A stretch of 64,000 bases of DNA from VRUE01 sp963699225 (GCA_963699225.1 OY969423.1:124001-188000); one strand, 5' to 3'; numbered from the stretch's first letter, positions 1 to 8,736 are shown. Notes: generated by a model not told the origin, from the sequence alone. Numbers and translations are program-made.

Positions 1-308
1 AGCAAGCCCTCCAGCTCAATCAGCCTGCTCAGTGGCGAGTAGCCGCGCAGCTGCCCGTTGAGCTTGAGCCGGCCCAGCTTCTCGGCCACCCAGGCGGCGG
101 CAGGCTTGACCTTGCTGCGCGAGTAGCCGAGCCCCTCGATCACCTGCTCGAGGACGGTGCGGTCCGCTTCGATTTCGGCGCAGACGCGGCTTAGGGTCTC
201 GCCGAAGACCGCGTCGTCGCGGTTGCTCGCGCGCAGCCGTCGCGCCAGCTCGACGCCTCCGGTGGCGCCGGCCAGGTGGTCGTTGAGGTAAATCTCTAGT
301 TGGGGCAT
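1..308 (-). CDS. Conserved hypothetical protein, N-terminal part (cut by window edge)
   Basis: An open frame starts at ATG 308 and runs off the left edge, leaving 102 full codons and no stop. It begins MPQLEIYLNDHLAGATGG and continues as a charged helical protein with a GYSPLSRLIELEGL stretch near the cut. The protein reads like a small helical conserved hypothetical of actinobacteria with no known activity, but that is memory of similar sequences, not a search. The start is well set because upstream bases belong to the divergent gene's leader. Function unknown. Confidence 0.6.
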   Translation of the reverse strand, partial: MPQLEIYLNDHLAGATGGVELARRLRASNRDDAVFGETLSRVCAEIEADRTVLEQVIEGLGYSRSKVKPAAAWVAEKLGRLKLNGQLRGYSPLSRLIELEGL

Positions 309-374
309 TGCTACTCGCTACCCCTGATCCAGCGGCGGCGAACCGTCCAGGGCCCGGGCGGCTACCGTGCCGCC

Positions 375-1043
375 ATGGCGCCCAGCCTTGACGAGTTGAC
401 GATTGCCGACACCGCTGCCGCATGGCGGGCCTGTGGCTTTGAGGTCGAGGCCAACGTCTGCACCGTCGGCGCCACGCGGATTCGATTGGCGCCGGATGAC
501 GGCGGCAAGGGGCTCACCGGGTGGTCGCTGCGCGACCCAAAGGGCACCGAGCTCGACGGTTTGGTGACAACCCGGTCCGATCGCCCGCTGCCTGCCGAGC
601 GGCCGTCGCACCCAAACGGCGTCACCTCGCTCGACCACGTGGTCGCGATCAGCTCCGACCTCGACCGCACGGTCGCTGCACTTTGTGAGGCCGGGCTTGA
701 CCTGCGCCGCATTCGTGAGGAGCCGACCCCCGCGGGCGCTCCCCGCCAGGCCTTCTTTCGCCTCGGCGAGCCGATTCTCGAGGTCGTGCAGGCGCCGGCC
801 GAGGCGATCGAGCGGACCGGGGGAGACCGGCCCGCCTTCTTCTGGGGGCTTGCCTTCATGGCCCCCGACATCGATGCCACCGTCGCCTCGCTTGGCGATC
901 GCGTCAGCGAGGTTCGCGACGCCGTTCAACCCGGCCGGCGGATCGCAACCCTGCGCCGCTCGGCCGGTCTTTCGCTGCCGGTGGCATTGATCACCCCACG
1001 GGTCAAAAGTCCGCCGGCGGGGGACGCAGGTCCTCGACGCTGA
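375..1043 (+). CDS. Glyoxalase/VOC-superfamily protein
   Basis: This 222-residue protein looks like a vicinal-oxygen-chelate (glyoxalase-like) fold. The middle holds the typical opening of a VOC half, VTSLDHVVAISSDLDRTVAAL, followed by a FFRLGEPILEVVQ strand pair and a second half with WGLAFMAPDIDATVASL. These patterns mark the family, but members include lyases, dioxygenases and binding proteins, so no substrate is assigned. I chose ATG 375 rather than an in-frame codon at 300 because the extra 25 residues are Arg-rich and low quality. Its 3' end overlaps the convergent DUF488 gene by 41 bp. Confidence 0.7.
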   Translation: MAPSLDELTIADTAAAWRACGFEVEANVCTVGATRIRLAPDDGGKGLTGWSLRDPKGTELDGLVTTRSDRPLPAERPSHPNGVTSLDHVVAISSDLDRTVAALCEAGLDLRRIREEPTPAGAPRQAFFRLGEPILEVVQAPAEAIERTGGDRPAFFWGLAFMAPDIDATVASLGDRVSEVRDAVQPGRRIATLRRSAGLSLPVALITPRVKSPPAGDAGPRR

Positions 1044-1497
1044 AGCCCCAGTCGCGCTGCAGGCGCGCCGCGACCAGCGAGCGGTGACAGGCCTGCGGGT
1101 CACGCTCGACGCAGAGTAGGGCGGCCCTCGAGCCGCCGATCCACTTGACGATCGGCGCCAAATCCGCCCGGTCGAGGATCTCCTCGGTGTAGCCGTCGGC
1201 GTACTCGGGCGCGAGGACCGTGCGCGAGCGCTTGCCCTCGCCACGGCGGTCATCGGCGCGGTACTGGGCCTGGCGCAGCTCGGTCGTCGGTGCCAGCTCC
1301 TTGAGGTGCGAGTAGCCGATGCCGGCGTCAGCGAGAGCATCCTGCAGGCGCCGGGCGTTGGCCCAGGCGTACTCGCTGCCGCGCACGCCGCGACGCTGGC
1401 GCACGTCGAGCACCAGGTTCACCTTGGCGTCGGCGAGGGTGGCGAGGAAGGTCTCGCGATCGAAGCCGTAGACGCCGATCGTCGCGATCGCGGCCAT
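1003..1497 (-). CDS. DUF488 family protein
   Basis: The 164-residue product has the DUF488 signature set: an N-terminal IGVYGFDRETFLATL strand-helix, LVLDVRQRRGVRGSEYA, a middle GIGYSHLKELAPT, and a C-terminal ALLCVERDPQACHRSLVA in which Cys, Asp and His are the conserved core. The family has no firm biochemical role. It lies 19 bp downstream of the SDR gene on the same strand and probably shares its transcript. Length matches the family. Confidence 0.8.
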   Translation of the reverse strand: MAAIATIGVYGFDRETFLATLADAKVNLVLDVRQRRGVRGSEYAWANARRLQDALADAGIGYSHLKELAPTTELRQAQYRADDRRGEGKRSRTVLAPEYADGYTEEILDRADLAPIVKWIGGSRAALLCVERDPQACHRSLVAARLQRDWGFSVEDLRPPPADF

Positions 1498-1516
1498 GCG
1501 GCGCGGAGCGGGCGGC

Positions 1517-2290
1517 TCAGCCCATCTGCTCGGTCGGGCGGATCAGGACCTCGTTGAGCGAGACGTGCCAGGGGCGGGTGACCGCGTAGGCGATCGCGTC
1601 GGCGACGTCGACCGCTTCGAGCATTTTCATGTCGGTGAAGCGTTTGCGCACCTGCTCCCGCACCCCGTCGCGGATGTGGTCGGAGAGCTCGGTGTCGACG
1701 GCGCCCGGCTCGATAATCGTCGAGCGGACCTTGCGGCTGGCGAACTCCTGGCGGAAGGACTCGCTGAAGGCGCCGACCCCGTGCTTGGTCAGGTTGTAGA
1801 CGCCGGAGCCCGAGCGGGCGATGCGACCGGCGACCGAGCTGATGTTGACCACGTCGGCGCAGCCGCGCTGCGAGTCCTCGGCGGCGGCGAGCAGGTGGGG
1901 GAGGGCGGCGTGGGTTGTATTGATCAGGCCCTTGAGGTTGAGGTCGATCATCCGGTCCCACTCCTCCGTCGGTGCCTCCTCGATTGGCCCGAGCAGCATC
2001 TGGCCGGCGTTGTTGACGACGATGTCGAGGCGGCCGAGCTCATCGACGGTGCGGTCGACGGCGGCGATCGCCTGCTCCTGATCGGTGATGTCGGACTGGA
2101 TCGCCAGTGCCGTGTGGCCCTCGCCGCCGATCTCGCTGGCCAGGCGCTCCAACCGTTCGAGCCGGCGAGCCGCCACCGCGACTTTGGCGCCATGGGCGGC
2201 CAGCGCCCGCGCGGTCGCCTCGCCGATGCCGCTGCTGGCGCCGGTGATCAGGGCGACGGTGCCGTCAAGGGGGGTCGTGATCGCGTTCAT
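1517..2290 (-). CDS. Short-chain dehydrogenase/reductase (SDR)
   Basis: A classical SDR of 257 residues, predicted to be a cytoplasmic NAD(P)-dependent oxidoreductase. Visible motifs in order are the nucleotide-binding TGASSGIG near residue 15, NNAG in the middle, the catalytic Ser in NISSVAGR, and YNLTK (the YxxxK pair). An Arg-rich AARRLERLERL after the second strand suggests preference for NADP(H). I placed the start at ATG 2290, giving the usual short lead before the Rossmann strand. Substrate unknown. Confidence 0.85.
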   Translation of the reverse strand: MNAITTPLDGTVALITGASSGIGEATARALAAHGAKVAVAARRLERLERLASEIGGEGHTALAIQSDITDQEQAIAAVDRTVDELGRLDIVVNNAGQMLLGPIEEAPTEEWDRMIDLNLKGLINTTHAALPHLLAAAEDSQRGCADVVNISSVAGRIARSGSGVYNLTKHGVGAFSESFRQEFASRKVRSTIIEPGAVDTELSDHIRDGVREQVRKRFTDMKMLEAVDVADAIAYAVTRPWHVSLNEVLIRPTEQMG

Positions 2291-2384
2291 CTCACTCGCT
2301 TTCGCTCCGTGGGTACCTTGCCTGCAACCTACTCCCCGGATTTCCCCAGCCTCAAGCATTCCGGCCGGGCGTCGATGAGAACGA

Positions 2385-3665
2385 ATGCGAACCCGCCAGA
2401 CTGTTTCTGCTGCCCTGAAAAACCGCCTGCTGCTCGCGCTCGGCCTAGTGATTGCGCTGGCGCTGATTGGGCCAGGCGCAGCGGGAGCCGCTCCCGCACC
2501 ATCCGTCCTCACCTTCAAGACGGCGACGGTTGGCGCTCCGGGCAATCCCTCGGTCGGCATCGTCCCCTTCACCGATGCCGTCTACTCGTCCTGCGCGGAA
2601 GTCGTGCCGGCGGAAAAACAGCCTCCCTGCCAGCAGGTGGGTTCGGTCGGCTATCGCTACGGCGTCGGGCAGATCGAGGTAACGGTCGCCCAGTACGTAG
2701 CTTTCCTCAATACCGCCGATCCCGCGGGTCGCAACAAACACAAGCTCTACAGCTCAACCGAGAGCGGCTTGGAATGGCCCAAGTACGGCCAAATCGACTT
2801 CTCCGCGAGTGCTCCTCCTGGGCACCATTACTCGGTTGCCTCACCGGAATGGGCCGACAAGCCCTACGGCTTCGCCAACTTCCTGCGCTCGGCCCGCTTC
2901 GCCAACTCTCTCTACAACGGCCAGGTCCTCTCCAAGCAGTCCAGCAGCGCCGGCAGCTTCCGGTACGTCACTTACCGGGTGCGGCTCTCGCGCCAGACGG
3001 AGAACGGGATGTACGACATGCAGGTGCGGGCGATGACCCGCTCGCACAAGACCGGCTTCGTCATCCCCAGCCAGAACGAGTGGATCAAGGCTGCCTACTA
3101 CGACCCCAACGGAGGTGGCAAGTATTCCTACTGGCAGTACCCGACCAACCCGGGGAACTTCGGAGACGGTGGCGCCGCCGCACCGCACCAGGCCAAGCTA
3201 AATCCCACCACCGGTGACGTCACCAACGCCTCCGAACAGCCGCTGGCGAACTTCCATACCGCCGAAACTCCGGCGCCGAGCTGGTGTCCCTCCGCCTTCA
3301 GCGCCACAACCTGCGCGACGGTGAACCCCCTTGGCCTCAAGGCCTCAACCTACGAAAAGGCCTACCAGGGCAGTCTCGAGACGGTCGGCCAGGCCAAGAC
3401 CACTTCACCGTGGGGGACGCTCGACCAGGGTGGCAACGCGGTCGAGTGGACCGACACGATCACCGCACCGCCGTCGGGTCGCAGCGGCGCCCACGGCCGG
3501 GTCTGGCGCCGCCTGCACGGCGGTATCGCCAACGCCCCCGTCTACCAGCTCTGGCTCTCGGCGGTCGGCCTGCAACCGCAGGACAACACCTTCTACACCG
3601 CCACATATCCCTGGCTGGGAATCCGCATCGGCGTGCTCGGCGATCTGAAGGTAAACAAGCATTGA
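2385..3665 (+). CDS. Secreted SUMF1/FGE-sulfatase-domain protein lacking the catalytic cysteines
   Basis: A 426-residue exported protein. Residues 1-36 form a Sec-type signal (basic start, hydrophobic run, AGAAPA cleavage region). The remainder matches the SUMF1/formylglycine-generating-enzyme fold: YGVGQIEVTVAQYVAFLN, FVIPSQNEWIKAAYYDP, GTLDQGGNAVEWTDT and a final HGG block. In genuine FGEs the block after RGG carries two catalytic cysteines; here the matching stretch IANAPVYQLWLSAVG has none, and the only Cys residues lie elsewhere. It is followed 37 bp later by the propeller gene and then the sulfatase. The likely role is a structural or binding relative of FGE, not the activator itself. 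Confidence 0.75.
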   Translation: MRTRQTVSAALKNRLLLALGLVIALALIGPGAAGAAPAPSVLTFKTATVGAPGNPSVGIVPFTDAVYSSCAEVVPAEKQPPCQQVGSVGYRYGVGQIEVTVAQYVAFLNTADPAGRNKHKLYSSTESGLEWPKYGQIDFSASAPPGHHYSVASPEWADKPYGFANFLRSARFANSLYNGQVLSKQSSSAGSFRYVTYRVRLSRQTENGMYDMQVRAMTRSHKTGFVIPSQNEWIKAAYYDPNGGGKYSYWQYPTNPGNFGDGGAAAPHQAKLNPTTGDVTNASEQPLANFHTAETPAPSWCPSAFSATTCATVNPLGLKASTYEKAYQGSLETVGQAKTTSPWGTLDQGGNAVEWTDTITAPPSGRSGAHGRVWRRLHGGIANAPVYQLWLSAVGLQPQDNTFYTATYPWLGIRIGVLGDLKVNKH

Positions 3666-3702
3666 GCGACGGTGTCCGCGGGGCGAAATAAGCTCGCCCC
3701 GC

Positions 3703-5133
3703 GTGCGCCGTCACCCTCGAGAGCGACTCTTCACCCGCTGGCTGCCGGCGGCTCTGGTGGCCTTGGCCGCCTTCCTGCTTTCCTCGACCGCGTTTGCCGC
3801 GACCGGTCCGAAACACCAGCCTCGTGGTGAAAGGTCGGGAACCCTCGCTCAACTGGCCGGCAAGAGCGGCTGCATCACCGATCGATCCGCGCACGGATCC
3901 GGCTGTGGCGTCGCCCGGGCGCTGAAGGGCCCCGGGCCGTTCATGGGCTCGCGCGCGATCGCGCTCAGCCCCGACGGCAAGAGCGTCTACGTCGCCTCCT
4001 CGCAGAGCGACGCGATCGCGATCTTCCGCCGCGATCCGCGCAGCGGCGCCCTCACGCAGCCAAAGGGGGAAGGGGGATGCGTTGCCGCCAAAGGCGCCGA
4101 GCACTGCGCCACGGCGATCGGCCTCGACGGCCCCAACTCGGTTGCCGTCAGCCCCGACGGTCGCAACGTCTACGCGACCTCGCGGGCGAGCAACTCGATC
4201 AGCGTCTTCCAGCGCAACCAGAAGACCGGTGCCCTGACCCAGCTGCCGGCCAGCGCCGGCTGCATCGCTGGCGTGCCGATCCCCGTCTGCGCCGTCGGTC
4301 GCGCCCTGGTCGGGCCCGATGTCGTCGTCGTCAGCCCCAAAGGCGAGAACGTCTACGTCGGTTCCTTCTTCGGCAACGCGGTCGCCGTCTTCGATCGCGA
4401 CCCGGTCAGCGGCGCGCTGACCCAGCCCGGCGACAGCAGCGGTTGCATCGCCGAAGCGATCAGCGGCTGCGCGCTCGGCATCGCCCTGGGCGCGCCGGAG
4501 GGCATGGCGATCAGCGGCGACGGGGCGAGCGTCTACGTCGCCAGCGCCCTCTCCAACGCCGTCGTCACCCTGGCGCGGGACCAGTCGACCGGCAACCTGA
4601 CCCAGGCCAGCGACGGCAGCGGCTGCATCGTCAACAGCGCCCTCGCCGGCTGCACCGTCGGGGTCGAGTTGAAGGGTGCCAACGCGGTCGCCTTCAACCC
4701 CGGCGGCGATGTCTACGCCACCTCGCTGTTCAGCAACAGCGTCACTGCCTTCACCCGCTCGCGCAGCACGGGTGGCCTGGCGCAGAAGCAGGGCACGGCG
4801 GGCTGCTTGATCTGGCTGCGCGCCGCCGGCTGCTCCTTCGGTCGCGCGATGCGCTCGCCGGAGGGCCTCGCGATCTCACCCGACGGGGCGAACGTCTACG
4901 TCGCCGCCTTCGCCAACAGCGCCATCGACGTCCTCGTGCGCGGCAAGAAGGTCGGCAAGGTGAAGCAGGTGCCCGGCCGCGGCGGCTGCCTCGCGCCGCG
5001 CTCGGTATCGGGCTGCACGCGGGCGCGGGCACTGCGCGGCGTCAGCTCGCTCGCGCTCAGCCCCGACGGCCGTTTTCTTTACTCGACCTCGTTCGGCAGC
5101 AACGCCGTCGACATCTTCCGGAGGAACAAATGA
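3703..5133 (+). CDS. Secreted seven-bladed beta-propeller (lactonase-like) protein
   Basis: A 476-residue protein with an N-terminal signal (LPAALVALAAFLLSSTAFA). It carries repeats of about 60 residues, each with an SPDG-NVYV type strand pair (for example LSPDGKSVYVASSQSDAIAIF) typical of YncE/lactonase-like propellers. Each repeat also ends with a cysteine-bracketed loop such as GCITDRSAHGSGCGVARAL; I count seven of these. No lactonase catalytic residues can be assigned. The gene starts with GTG 3703 and ends in a 4-bp ATGA overlap with the sulfatase, so the two are translationally coupled. Likely extracellular or periplasmic-like binding role. Confidence 0.75.
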   Translation: MRRHPRERLFTRWLPAALVALAAFLLSSTAFAATGPKHQPRGERSGTLAQLAGKSGCITDRSAHGSGCGVARALKGPGPFMGSRAIALSPDGKSVYVASSQSDAIAIFRRDPRSGALTQPKGEGGCVAAKGAEHCATAIGLDGPNSVAVSPDGRNVYATSRASNSISVFQRNQKTGALTQLPASAGCIAGVPIPVCAVGRALVGPDVVVVSPKGENVYVGSFFGNAVAVFDRDPVSGALTQPGDSSGCIAEAISGCALGIALGAPEGMAISGDGASVYVASALSNAVVTLARDQSTGNLTQASDGSGCIVNSALAGCTVGVELKGANAVAFNPGGDVYATSLFSNSVTAFTRSRSTGGLAQKQGTAGCLIWLRAAGCSFGRAMRSPEGLAISPDGANVYVAAFANSAIDVLVRGKKVGKVKQVPGRGGCLAPRSVSGCTRARALRGVSSLALSPDGRFLYSTSFGSNAVDIFRRNK

Positions 5134-6743
5134 GCGATGGTGAGAAGCGCGACGGCGGGCTGACCCGTAAGGAACTGATCGGTTCCGGCGCCAGTGTCGC
5201 CGCGGCGGCGCTGCTGGCCCAGGGCGCCGGCGTCGAGCAGGCGCTGGCGGCGGCGAAGAAGGGCAAGCGCAAGGACGTCGCGGGGATGAACATCATCCTC
5301 TTCCTCACCGACCAGGAGCGGGCGATTCAGCACTTCCCGCAGAACTGGCTGCGCCAGAACCTGCCGGGAATGCGGCGGCTGCGCCAGCACGGGCTCAGCT
5401 TCGAACGCGCCTTTACCAACGCCTGCATGTGCTCGCCGGCGCGCTCGACCCTGATGAGCGGCTACTTCCCCGCCCAGCACGGGGTCAAGTACACGCTCGA
5501 GGAAGACATGGAACCGCCGGAAAACCCACAGGTGAGCTTGCCGACTGACCTGAAGAACCTGGCGACGGTGATGAAGGCGGCGGGCTACAACGTCGTCTAC
5601 AAGGGCAAGTGGCACTGCTCGAAACCGGCCAAAAAAGAAGACGCGCAGCCCTCGGATCTCGAAAAGTACGGCTTCCTGCGCTGGAACCCGCCCGACGCGG
5701 GCGCCAACCAGTCGGTCCCCGAGGCCGGCGGCGGCTACATCGACAACGACGGCCGCTTCATCGAACAGGAAGGCAACGTCGCCGAAGGCACCGAGGGCGC
5801 GCTGCAGTACCTGAGCTCAACCGCTGCTCAGCAGCAGCCCTTCTTCATGGTGATCTCGGTCGTCAACCCCCACGACGTCCTCTTCTACCCGAGCAAATCG
5901 TTCGGCGAAGCGGGCTATGACGGCACCTGGCTCGAGGGCAACATCCACGCCCCGGCGACCGCCGGCGAAGACCTCTCGACCAAGCCCAGCGTTCAGGAAG
6001 AGTTCCTGAGGATCTTCAACCTGACCGGGAAGCCGAAAAACAAAGAACAGATGCGCAACTACCTCAACTTCTACGGCAACCTGATGCGCTCCTCCGACAG
6101 CTACCTGGTCAACGTCCTCGACAAGCTCGAAGAGACTGGCCTCTTCGAGGACACGCTGATCGTGCGCACGGCAGACCACGGTGAGATGGGCCTCGCCCAC
6201 GGCGGCCTGCGGCAGAAGAACTTCAACTTCTACGAGGAGGCGACGCGGGTGCCGCTCGTCTACTCGAATCCGAAGCTCTTCCCCAAGCCGCACCAGACCG
6301 ATGCGCTGGTCTCCCATGTTGACTTCCTGCCGACGCTGGCCAGCCTGGCGGCGGCGCCGAAGAGCGCCCGAGCCAACTGGCAGGGGGTGGACTACTCGAA
6401 GCTGGTCCTGCATCCGTCGACCAAAAACTCGGTCCAGGACTACGTCGTCTTCACCTACGACGACTACCAGTCAGGCCAGAAGAAAGGCCCCTACCCGAAA
6501 CCGCCCAACCACGTGGTCAGCCTTCGCGAAGGGCGCTGGAAGCTCGCCAAGTACTACGACATCAGTGAAAACCCGGTGCCGCCGCAGTGGGAGATGTACG
6601 ACCTCAAGACCGACCCGCTGGAGCGCCAAAACCTGGCTTACAAGGGCCACAAACGCACCGACAAGCAAGAGGAAGAATTCCAGCGCCTCAAGCGCAAGCT
6701 GGCCCGGGTCGAAAAGACCCGGCTGAAGCCACCGCCGGCCTGA
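5130..6743 (+). CDS. Exported Cys-type arylsulfatase-family protein
   Basis: A 537-residue alkaline-phosphatase-superfamily sulfatase. Metal-binding residues sit in FLTDQER near residue 60 and in TADHGEMG. The modification motif is C101-S-P-A-R105, the C-x-P-x-R form whose Cys must be oxidised to formylglycine for activity. The N terminus has TRKELIGSGASVAAAALL, which resembles a Tat signal with Arg-Lys in place of Arg-Arg, so folded export is possible. The start ATG 5130 overlaps the upstream stop and follows GGAGG. The substrate is not evident. Its neighbour at 2385 has the FGE fold but not its active site, so activation would need an enzyme encoded elsewhere. Confidence 0.85.
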   Translation: MSDGEKRDGGLTRKELIGSGASVAAAALLAQGAGVEQALAAAKKGKRKDVAGMNIILFLTDQERAIQHFPQNWLRQNLPGMRRLRQHGLSFERAFTNACMCSPARSTLMSGYFPAQHGVKYTLEEDMEPPENPQVSLPTDLKNLATVMKAAGYNVVYKGKWHCSKPAKKEDAQPSDLEKYGFLRWNPPDAGANQSVPEAGGGYIDNDGRFIEQEGNVAEGTEGALQYLSSTAAQQQPFFMVISVVNPHDVLFYPSKSFGEAGYDGTWLEGNIHAPATAGEDLSTKPSVQEEFLRIFNLTGKPKNKEQMRNYLNFYGNLMRSSDSYLVNVLDKLEETGLFEDTLIVRTADHGEMGLAHGGLRQKNFNFYEEATRVPLVYSNPKLFPKPHQTDALVSHVDFLPTLASLAAAPKSARANWQGVDYSKLVLHPSTKNSVQDYVVFTYDDYQSGQKKGPYPKPPNHVVSLREGRWKLAKYYDISENPVPPQWEMYDLKTDPLERQNLAYKGHKRTDKQEEEFQRLKRKLARVEKTRLKPPPA

Positions 6744-6761
6744 TAGGGCCTGGCGCCCCTG

Positions 6762-7175
6762 TCAGGCGCCTGGTGCGATTGTCCGCAAGCCGGCAAGGCG
6801 CGCGGCAGCAGCTTGGCGCTCGTCGTAAGTCACGAACGCTTCGATCGGGTCGAGGCTGACGGCGGACGCGATGTGGATCGCATCGAGGGCCCGTAGTACG
6901 GGCTCGTCGAGTGCACCTGCGCCTGCTAGCAGGGCTCGGTCGAGTGGCCGCAGTGCAAGTGCGTCGATCAGTTCGCCGGCGCGATCCAACAAGACGTCGC
7001 CAGGGAGTGTGGGGTCCTGTGCAACGGCGCGGCGCACCGCCCGCGGGATCTCGGTCAGGACCAACTCGCTACTGACGAGGTCGGCGTCGGCCAGGTATGA
7101 GCGCAACGCGTCTGACTCCGTCTCCTCTTGGACGAGCTTGACCAGGGCGGAGGAGTCCGCGTAGAAGGTCACCAC
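6762..7175 (-). CDS. PIN-domain toxin, VapC type
   Basis: A 137-residue PIN-domain protein, predicted endoribonuclease. The acidic active-site residues are visible in FYADSSALVKLV (first Asp), TEIPRAV (Glu), LDAIHIASA (Asp) and VTYDERQAAAA (last Asp). It starts with GTG 7175, 3 bp after the stop of the Phd-like antitoxin gene, the usual antitoxin-first order. The RNA target is unknown. Confidence 0.85.
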   Translation of the reverse strand: MVTFYADSSALVKLVQEETESDALRSYLADADLVSSELVLTEIPRAVRRAVAQDPTLPGDVLLDRAGELIDALALRPLDRALLAGAGALDEPVLRALDAIHIASAVSLDPIEAFVTYDERQAAAARLAGLRTIAPGA

Positions 7176-7178
7176 TTT

Positions 7179-7457
7179 TCAGCGGTCGCCACGGATGTCG
7201 TCGAGCGCGCGGCTCAAGGCCCGTCGATCGCCGCTCAACTTCAACGGCTCCGGCAGGCCCCGCCGCAGTGGGCCGGACACCCGCCCTTCGGCGATCAGCC
7301 GGTCCAGCTCGGGGCCGGTGCTAGGTGCCGGCCCAAGCTCGGCCACCGGTCGGTTGCGATCAGTCACAACCAGACGCTCCCCGTTGCCCACGCGCCGCAA
7401 GTAAAGGCTGAGGTTCTGCCTCAGCTCCGCAACACCGACTGTTTTGCTCATGTACAT
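7179..7457 (-). CDS. Phd/YefM-type antitoxin (VapB role)
   Basis: A 92-residue protein beginning MYMSKTVGVAELRQNLSLYL, followed by ERLVVTDRNRPVAELGP. This is the Phd/YefM DNA-binding fold. The C-terminal half is charged and would bind and neutralise the PIN toxin encoded immediately downstream. Two in-frame start codons (7457 and 7451) lie within a perfect 12-bp palindrome, so either could be used. Autoregulation of the pair is expected from the family. Confidence 0.85.
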   Translation of the reverse strand: MYMSKTVGVAELRQNLSLYLRRVGNGERLVVTDRNRPVAELGPAPSTGPELDRLIAEGRVSGPLRRGLPEPLKLSGDRRALSRALDDIRGDR

Positions 7458-7459
7458 GA
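7448..7459. promoter_or_regulatory. Perfect 12-bp palindrome over the antitoxin start codon
   Basis: TCATGTACATGA is a perfect palindrome that covers both candidate start codons of the antitoxin gene. Toxin-antitoxin operons are usually autoregulated by binding at such sites. Part of the symmetry comes simply from the codons ATG-TAC-ATG, so this is only a candidate operator. Confidence 0.35.
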
Positions 7460-7586
7460 AGGTAGCAGGGGCTATTGAGGTCGATATTTAGGCGGCATCT
7501 TTGGTGGTGGCACGGGATAACCCATCGCCCTCTAAGCGTTGTAGGTGACAAGTTCGCCCCAGCGGGCTGAAACGTCCTGCTGCGGC

Positions 7587-8654
7587 TTAAAGCGAGATCA
7601 CGTGGGCGCTCTTGGGGCCGACGCGGCCCTCGAGCACGTCGAGGTAGGCGCTCTTCACGGCCTCGAAGCCCTGGCCGCGGTTGACCTCGAGCCAGCCGGC
7701 GATCCACTCGCAGAAGGGGTGCCAGGCCTCGGCTACGCGGCGCTCCAGCTCGGCGGGGCCCCAGTCGGCGGAGCGCTTCTCGACCCGGGTCGGGGCGAAG
7801 AAGAAAGTCGGAGTGGGGCCAGGGAGGTCGCCCTGGCCGGAACCGAGCTCCTCCCAGTGGGTGACTCCCACGGTCATCGAGTAGACGAGCTGATCGCCGA
7901 AGTGTGTGTGAACAGCTTGTCGTAGGGCGCCGTCACCGGCGATGTCGACGTAGGTTGCGGGACCGTCGCCGAGCGAGGCGATCTCGTCGTAGGTGACCGT
8001 GCGCCCGTAGATGCCGAGGCCTTCGACGAACTCTTCGTTTCCCGCCGAGGTGAGGCCGACCAACTCGACCCCCTCGCGTCGCGCCAGTAGGAAGGCGGCG
8101 GCGATCGCAGTCTTGCTCGAGGCGCTGGAGATCACGATCGGGCCGCGCTCGGCCAGGCCCTCGTCGGCGAGCTGGTCGTCGATCAGGAAAGAGGTGAAGA
8201 AGAGCGGCCGCAGCAGCATCTGGACGTCCTCGCTGTCGGCGCTGTAGAAGGGATCGCTGCCGCTGGCCAGGTAGCGGTGGTAGGCCGAAGGCAGCGCCGC
8301 TCGGTGGGATGAGGCGTCGGTGAAGCCGTCGCCGTTGGCGCTCTTCGGCGGCACCAGCAGGTACGAGGAAGGAGGCAGGTAGCCGTAGACCCGGGTGCCA
8401 ACCTCAACCCCCTCGGCCTCGCTCGTCTCGACCTCGGCAAAGCCCCACATCGGCACCCGTCCCCAGCCGTCCTCAGCGGGGAAGAAGTCCCAGTAGGACA
8501 TTGCTTCGCCCATCACGGCGTAGGTGATGTTGTTCGCGGTCAGCCCGAAGCTGTCGACCCGCAGTAGCGCCTGTCCGGCCCCAACCGCGGGCGGCTCCGT
8601 CTCGGCGATCCGACACTCGCGTAGCTCGTCTCGCTTGACCAGGAAGTCGCTCAT
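7587..8654 (-). CDS. DUF2855 family protein (MDR-like reductase fold)
   Basis: A 355-residue protein starting MSDFLVKRDELRECRI. It has a GroES-like lead (VGAGQALLRVDSFGLTANNITYAVMG) and a Rossmann-like middle (PIVISSASSKTAIAAAFLL), the layout of DUF2855, a poorly studied branch of the medium-chain reductase superfamily. No zinc ligands are evident. It is divergent from the glutamate decarboxylase gene across 82 bp. ATG 8654 was chosen because it gives the family N terminus; a longer frame upstream runs into the divergent gene. Confidence 0.75.
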   Translation of the reverse strand: MSDFLVKRDELRECRIAETEPPAVGAGQALLRVDSFGLTANNITYAVMGEAMSYWDFFPAEDGWGRVPMWGFAEVETSEAEGVEVGTRVYGYLPPSSYLLVPPKSANGDGFTDASSHRAALPSAYHRYLASGSDPFYSADSEDVQMLLRPLFFTSFLIDDQLADEGLAERGPIVISSASSKTAIAAAFLLARREGVELVGLTSAGNEEFVEGLGIYGRTVTYDEIASLGDGPATYVDIAGDGALRQAVHTHFGDQLVYSMTVGVTHWEELGSGQGDLPGPTPTFFFAPTRVEKRSADWGPAELERRVAEAWHPFCEWIAGWLEVNRGQGFEAVKSAYLDVLEGRVGPKSAHVISL

Positions 8655-8672
8655 CGCGAACCATGCTCTCAC

Positions 8673-8710
8673 GGCGAGCGAACCGGGCGCAAGCGTCAGA
8701 TACGCTCGCC
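8673..8710. promoter_or_regulatory. Inverted repeat in the divergent DUF2855/gadB intergenic region
   Basis: GGCGAGCG (8673-8680) and CGCTCGCC (8703-8710) are perfect 8-base inverted arms separated by 22 bases. They lie between two divergent genes, where a shared regulator could bind. No -10/-35 pair stands out. In GC-rich DNA such arms occur by chance, so support is weak. Confidence 0.25.
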
Positions 8711-8736
8711 CTCCCTGCGACCACGACTGGAGCGTC

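Noticed and set aside
1496..3217. Long open frame on the plus strand across the SDR and SUMF1-like genes
   Set aside because: It is Arg/Gly/Asp-rich with no domain, and both real genes have clear family motifs in other frames. High GC content keeps the frame open.
2385..3665. Active formylglycine-generating enzyme
   Set aside because: The two catalytic cysteines are missing and the protein is exported, so the catalytic name is not given.
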